From positions 3,048,001 through 3,112,000 of the forward strand of contig NZ_CP127294.1 of NCBI RefSeq assembly GCF_030285625.1: DNA of 64,000 bases, read 5' to 3'. Below are positions 61,706-64,000 of the stretch, piece by piece (the first letter of the stretch is position 1; the number at the start of each line of letters is the position of its first letter). The notes beneath the pieces were generated by a model that saw only the letters and a list, made by a program, of their open reading frames with translations, made no database searches and was not told the origin of the DNA. The DNA is from Amycolatopsis sp. 2-15. GTDB taxonomy: Bacteria > Actinomycetota > Actinomycetes > Mycobacteriales > Pseudonocardiaceae. The translations under genes and the position numbers were made by a program.

Positions 61706-62440
61706 ATGGCGCGGAAGCGGCCGCAGATGTCAGTACCGCCTTGGACACCACGTGACGAGGTGCTCAGATACACCTGCCATCTCGCGATGCTCATCGGCCA
61801 GGGGCACGATCTTGGTCATCTCCAGGAAATCCTGGCGCCCTTTCCGCCGTCTAACGCGCCTGGCGAACGACTGCTCGCAGCCGGACCGTTCGTCCTGTCC
61901 GAATTTCGTGCGCTGGGCGACGGAAGCTGGAGCGTGTCCACGCCGTTCGTGTTCGGGACCGGTGCGCTGGGCGTGGGTCTCGTCGCCGGGTCGCTCGTCG
62001 GGGGAGCGGTCGCCAAGTCTCGTGCCCGTACCGCCGCGGCGGCCGCGGCGGTGCCGAGATGGGTTCCGGTTGAACAGGGAACGCTGTACCCGAGCGCACA
62101 CGGCTTCTACCTGCACACACCACGCGTCCTGGCGTGGAACTGGCCGGCGATCACCGGCGCGACGATGGTCGGGCCCGGGATGGTGCACATCACGGGCGAG
62201 AGCAAGAGCGGCCCGATTTCCTGGCTCGTGCAGTCCGACTGGGCGGAGCTGGTGTTCGTGACGTGGGCGTTCGCGGTGCACCCGCGACATCCCCAGCTCG
62301 TGACCGGGCAGTGGCTGCCTCCGGGGTGGGTGGACCACGCGCGTTTCCACCAACACCCGCCTGACCCGGTGCCGGGACTGCTGCCTCAGCTGCCGCCCGG
62401 AGCCGATGCTCCGCCGGAGATCGCTGGGCCGGAGAGCTAG
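61706..62440 (+). CDS. Unknown protein with glycine-zipper membrane segment
   Basis: 244 aa. Soluble-looking N-terminal helical part (1-75, with EVLRYTCHLAMLIGQGHDLG), a glycine-zipper hydrophobic segment about 82-115 (FGTGALGVGLVAGSLVGGAVAKS), then a Trp-rich beta domain (about 120-230, AWNWPAITGATMVGPGMVHI). No signal peptide. ATG 61706; ATG 61727 (MSVPPWTPRDEV) is a good alternative. Divergent from the helicase that also has a glycine zipper. Family not recognised. Confidence 0.7.
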   Translation: MARKRPQMSVPPWTPRDEVLRYTCHLAMLIGQGHDLGHLQEILAPFPPSNAPGERLLAAGPFVLSEFRALGDGSWSVSTPFVFGTGALGVGLVAGSLVGGAVAKSRARTAAAAAAVPRWVPVEQGTLYPSAHGFYLHTPRVLAWNWPAITGATMVGPGMVHITGESKSGPISWLVQSDWAELVFVTWAFAVHPRHPQLVTGQWLPPGWVDHARFHQHPPDPVPGLLPQLPPGADAPPEIAGPES

Positions 62441-62515
62441 CAGGTGCGCAAGACGGCCCCGGCCGCCGATTCGACGTCAGCGCCAGCGGCCCCGGCAGCG
62501 GGCCGTGCGCACGAC

Positions 62516-62544
62516 GCGGCAGCCACGCACAGCACGGCTGCCGC
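62516..62544 (+). terminator. Inverted repeat after the glycine-zipper gene
   Basis: gcggcagcc/ggctgccgc with an 11-base loop; no T-tract. Confidence 0.45.
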
Positions 62545-62621
62545 GCACGCGACGGACAAACGGTTCATGCCGAGTCGTCGGCACAGAACCGTCCGGTGTT
62601 TCGGAGGGTGAAAAAGAAGGC

Positions 62622-62729
62622 TCAGCCCAGCAGGCCGAGCACCACCAAAGCCGCCAGCGTGATCGCCGTGGCGAACATCGTGATCCAGGCGCGCTGGGTG
62701 GGGGAGAGGGTGGTGGGCGAGTTGTTCAT
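62622..62729 (-). CDS. 35-residue membrane peptide
   Basis: ATG 62729 with AGGA eight bases upstream. MNNSPTTLSPTQRAW then one transmembrane helix (about 16-34, TMFATAITLAALVVLGLL) to the C-terminus. Follows another tiny membrane gene in the same direction. Function unknown. Confidence 0.6.
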   Translation of the reverse strand: MNNSPTTLSPTQRAWITMFATAITLAALVVLGLLG

Positions 62730-62793
62730 CGCGTGTCCTAGCGGGGCGTGGGCCGGAGATTCCGCTGGGATAGCGCGCTGATCAAGGGTGGTG

Positions 62794-62907
62794 TTACGGC
62801 CTGTGGTCGAGATCACGGCGGGTGCGGGCGGTGTGCCAGAGCACTCCGCCGGCGGCGGCCACCATCAGGGTGAATGCGATGGTTCCCACGACGATTGCCT
62901 GGGTCAT
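62794..62907 (-). CDS. 37-residue membrane peptide
   Basis: ATG 62907 with a strong GAGGAGGGG eight bases upstream. One transmembrane helix (about 3-24, QAIVVGTIAFTLMVAAAGG) and a basic tail (HTARTRRDLDHRP). Stop TAA at 62794-62796, a rare stop in this genome. 64 bp upstream of the 35-residue gene. Confidence 0.62.
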   Translation of the reverse strand: MTQAIVVGTIAFTLMVAAAGGVLWHTARTRRDLDHRP

Positions 62908-62984
62908 GAAAGGTCCCCTCCTCGAAACGGCATACGAAGAGGGGACGTGTCAACCCGCGGAAGGTGGCGCGAAGGTAGGGCGGA

Positions 62985-63263
62985 TCACAGAGCGTCGATC
63001 TGGGCGGCGAGGGCGAAGTCCTTCGAGGTCAGGCCGCCCTCGGAGTGGGTCGAGAGCCGGAGCGTGACCGTGCGCCAGCGGATGTCGATGTCGGGGTGGT
63101 GATCGGCGGCTTCGGCTAGGTAGCCGACGCGGACGACGAAAGCCACAGCGTCCGGGAAGGACGCGAGGTCGACCGTGCGGGTGATGGCGGCGTCGGAAAG
63201 GCGCCAGTCGGGCACGGTGGCCAGGGCGGAGGAGACCTCGGAGTCGGTCAGTAGTTGCGCCAT
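62985..63263 (-). CDS. Pterin-4a-carbinolamine dehydratase
   Basis: 92 aa. Signature EAADHHPDIDI contains the catalytic histidines, and the WRTVTLRLSTHSEGGLTSKDFALAAQID end is typical. Dehydrates 4a-hydroxytetrahydropterin; in bacteria without aromatic hydroxylases it may serve pterin/moco metabolism. ATG 63263, divergent from the TPP riboswitch. Confidence 0.93.
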   Translation of the reverse strand: MAQLLTDSEVSSALATVPDWRLSDAAITRTVDLASFPDAVAFVVRVGYLAEAADHHPDIDIRWRTVTLRLSTHSEGGLTSKDFALAAQIDAL

Positions 63264-63305
63264 GTGTCCAATGGTGAACCCGTTTGGGCTACGCTGCACG
63301 GTTGC

Positions 63306-63395
63306 CACGGGAGTCCGGTGCAGCTGGGCTGAGAGGCGGGCGAGGAAAGCCCGCGACCGTTCGCACCTGATTCGGATCATGCCGGCGCAGGGAGG
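63306..63395 (+). promoter_or_regulatory. TPP (THI-box) riboswitch
   Basis: The conserved blocks occur in order: cacggg/gtccgg start, ggctgagag (63327-63335), a variable P3 stem gcgggc/gcccgc (63336-63354), gaccgt, acctgattcggatcatgcc (63365-63383) and ggcgcagggagg. A near-copy of the last block (ccggcgcaaggaggg, 63412-63426) is the ribosome binding site of the next gene, and ctctcccc (63400-63407) between the two can pair with either. This suggests translational control by thiamine pyrophosphate. Confidence 0.95.
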
Positions 63396-63429
63396 GCTGC
63401 TCTCCCCGCATCCGGCGCAAGGAGGGCAG

Positions 63430-64000
63430 ATGATTCCGCGGACCGCACGCACAGTGCTGGGCCTGGCCACGGTCACGGTGCTGGCGAGCGCGTGCTCGCT
63501 GTCCGGCGGCAGCTCGGGCGGCGACGCCCAGCAGACCCCGACGGTCACACTCGTCACGCACGACTCGTTCGTCGCGCCGCAGGACGTGCTCGACGCGTTC
63601 CAACGACAGTCCGGGATCAAGCTCAAGATCCTCAAATCGGGCGACGCGGGGGAGCTCACCAACAAGCTGGTGCTCACCAAGGCCAACCCGATCGGCGACG
63701 TCGCGTTCGGCGTCGACAACACGTTCGCCTCGCGCGCACTCGGTGAAGGCGTCTTCCAGGCCTACACGAGCCCCGAGGCCGACCGCGGGCCGCAGCGGTA
63801 CTCGGTGGACCCGCAGCACCGCTTGAGCGCGGTCGACGTCGGCGACGTCTGCGTCAACATCGACCCCGCCTACTTCGCGAGCAAGCACCTGCCCGAGCCC
63901 AAGACCTACGACGACCTCGCCGACCCGAAGTACAAGGACCTCACCGTCGCCGAGAGCCCCGCCACGGCGTCGCCCGGGCTGGCCTTCCTGCTGGGCACCG
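63430..64000 (+). CDS. Thiamine ABC transporter substrate-binding lipoprotein, 3' end beyond window
   Basis: ATG 63430 three bases after GGAGGG; 190 codons visible, open at the window edge. Lipobox LASAC with Cys22, then the ThiB-type periplasmic fold: VTLVTHDSFVAPQDVLDAF, GDAGELTNKLVLTK, DVAFGVDNTFASRAL, VDVGDVCVNIDPAYF. Control by the TPP riboswitch supports thiamine or TPP as ligand. Permease and ATPase genes are expected downstream, outside the window. Confidence 0.93.
   Translation, partial: MIPRTARTVLGLATVTVLASACSLSGGSSGGDAQQTPTVTLVTHDSFVAPQDVLDAFQRQSGIKLKILKSGDAGELTNKLVLTKANPIGDVAFGVDNTFASRALGEGVFQAYTSPEADRGPQRYSVDPQHRLSAVDVGDVCVNIDPAYFASKHLPEPKTYDDLADPKYKDLTVAESPATASPGLAFLLGT

Noticed and set aside
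61428..61751. N-terminal extension of the helicase (108 residues)
   Set aside because: It would overlap the divergent gene's start, and its composition is Ser/Ala/Arg-rich without the domain character that begins at residue MSILPYRAV.

Overview
The window is high-GC actinobacterial DNA, most likely from Pseudonocardiaceae and probably Amycolatopsis. Supporting signs are mycothiol chemistry (mca), a mycobacterial-type GuaB1, a lipid-droplet-associated protein, EspA/EspC-like type VII secretion proteins, frequent GTG starts and strong G/C at third codon positions. The taxon is an inference from gene content; no rRNA or tRNA gene was seen.

The backbone follows a block I remember from Mycobacterium tuberculosis (about Rv1080c to Rv1112): greA, DUF4307 and mca with its small partner (5.0-7.6 kb), a DUF255 thioredoxin-fold protein (7.6-9.6 kb), trhA/uppS (16.0-17.6 kb), phoH2 (18.5-19.9 kb), fumarase (38.3-39.7 kb), glpX (41.7-42.7 kb), xseB/xseA and the lipid-droplet protein (42.8-45.6 kb), ispH and a DUF6542 protein (45.8-48.6 kb), and ychF (56.7-57.8 kb). 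Accessory modules sit between these genes.

Accessory layout: 0-2 kb, a type VII secretion effector locus cut by the window edge; 2.3-4.9 kb, hppD with a divergent Lrp regulator and a zinc-ribbon metallo-beta-lactamase protein; 9.7-16 kb, an acyl-CoA oxidase, AraC regulator, lactonase-like hydrolase and a 1-kb islet bounded by copies of the trhA 3' end; 20-33 kb, guaB1, two divergent MmyB-type-regulator/oxidoreductase pairs, an ene-reductase, a MarR-controlled VOC/maleylacetate-reductase operon, a sedolisin protease and DNA ligase LigB; 33-38 kb, a five-gene operon (fmdB, fmdA, urea-type channel, formate dehydrogenase, alpha/beta hydrolase) that reads as formamide to formate and ammonia, then to CO2 and NADH; 49-56.6 kb, DNA maintenance (rmuC, sbcD/sbcC, ogt, ada-alkA); 57.9-62.4 kb, a large SF1 helicase with a glycine-zipper segment, divergent from another glycine-zipper protein, the best candidate here for an undescribed system; 62.6-64 kb, two tiny membrane peptides, a pterin dehydratase, and a TPP riboswitch before a thiamine-type binding lipoprotein.

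Five genes carry one apparent single-base frameshift each (15.4, 23.25, 31.6, 34.8 and 44.6 kb), three of them in G/C runs and one in conserved xseA, so part of this is probably sequence error. Non-coding oddities include 105-107 bp tandem repeats after ispH, remnants of the 3' ends of trhA and ogt lying next to the intact genes, and short intergenic repeats at 1.4, 40.8 and 50.1 kb.
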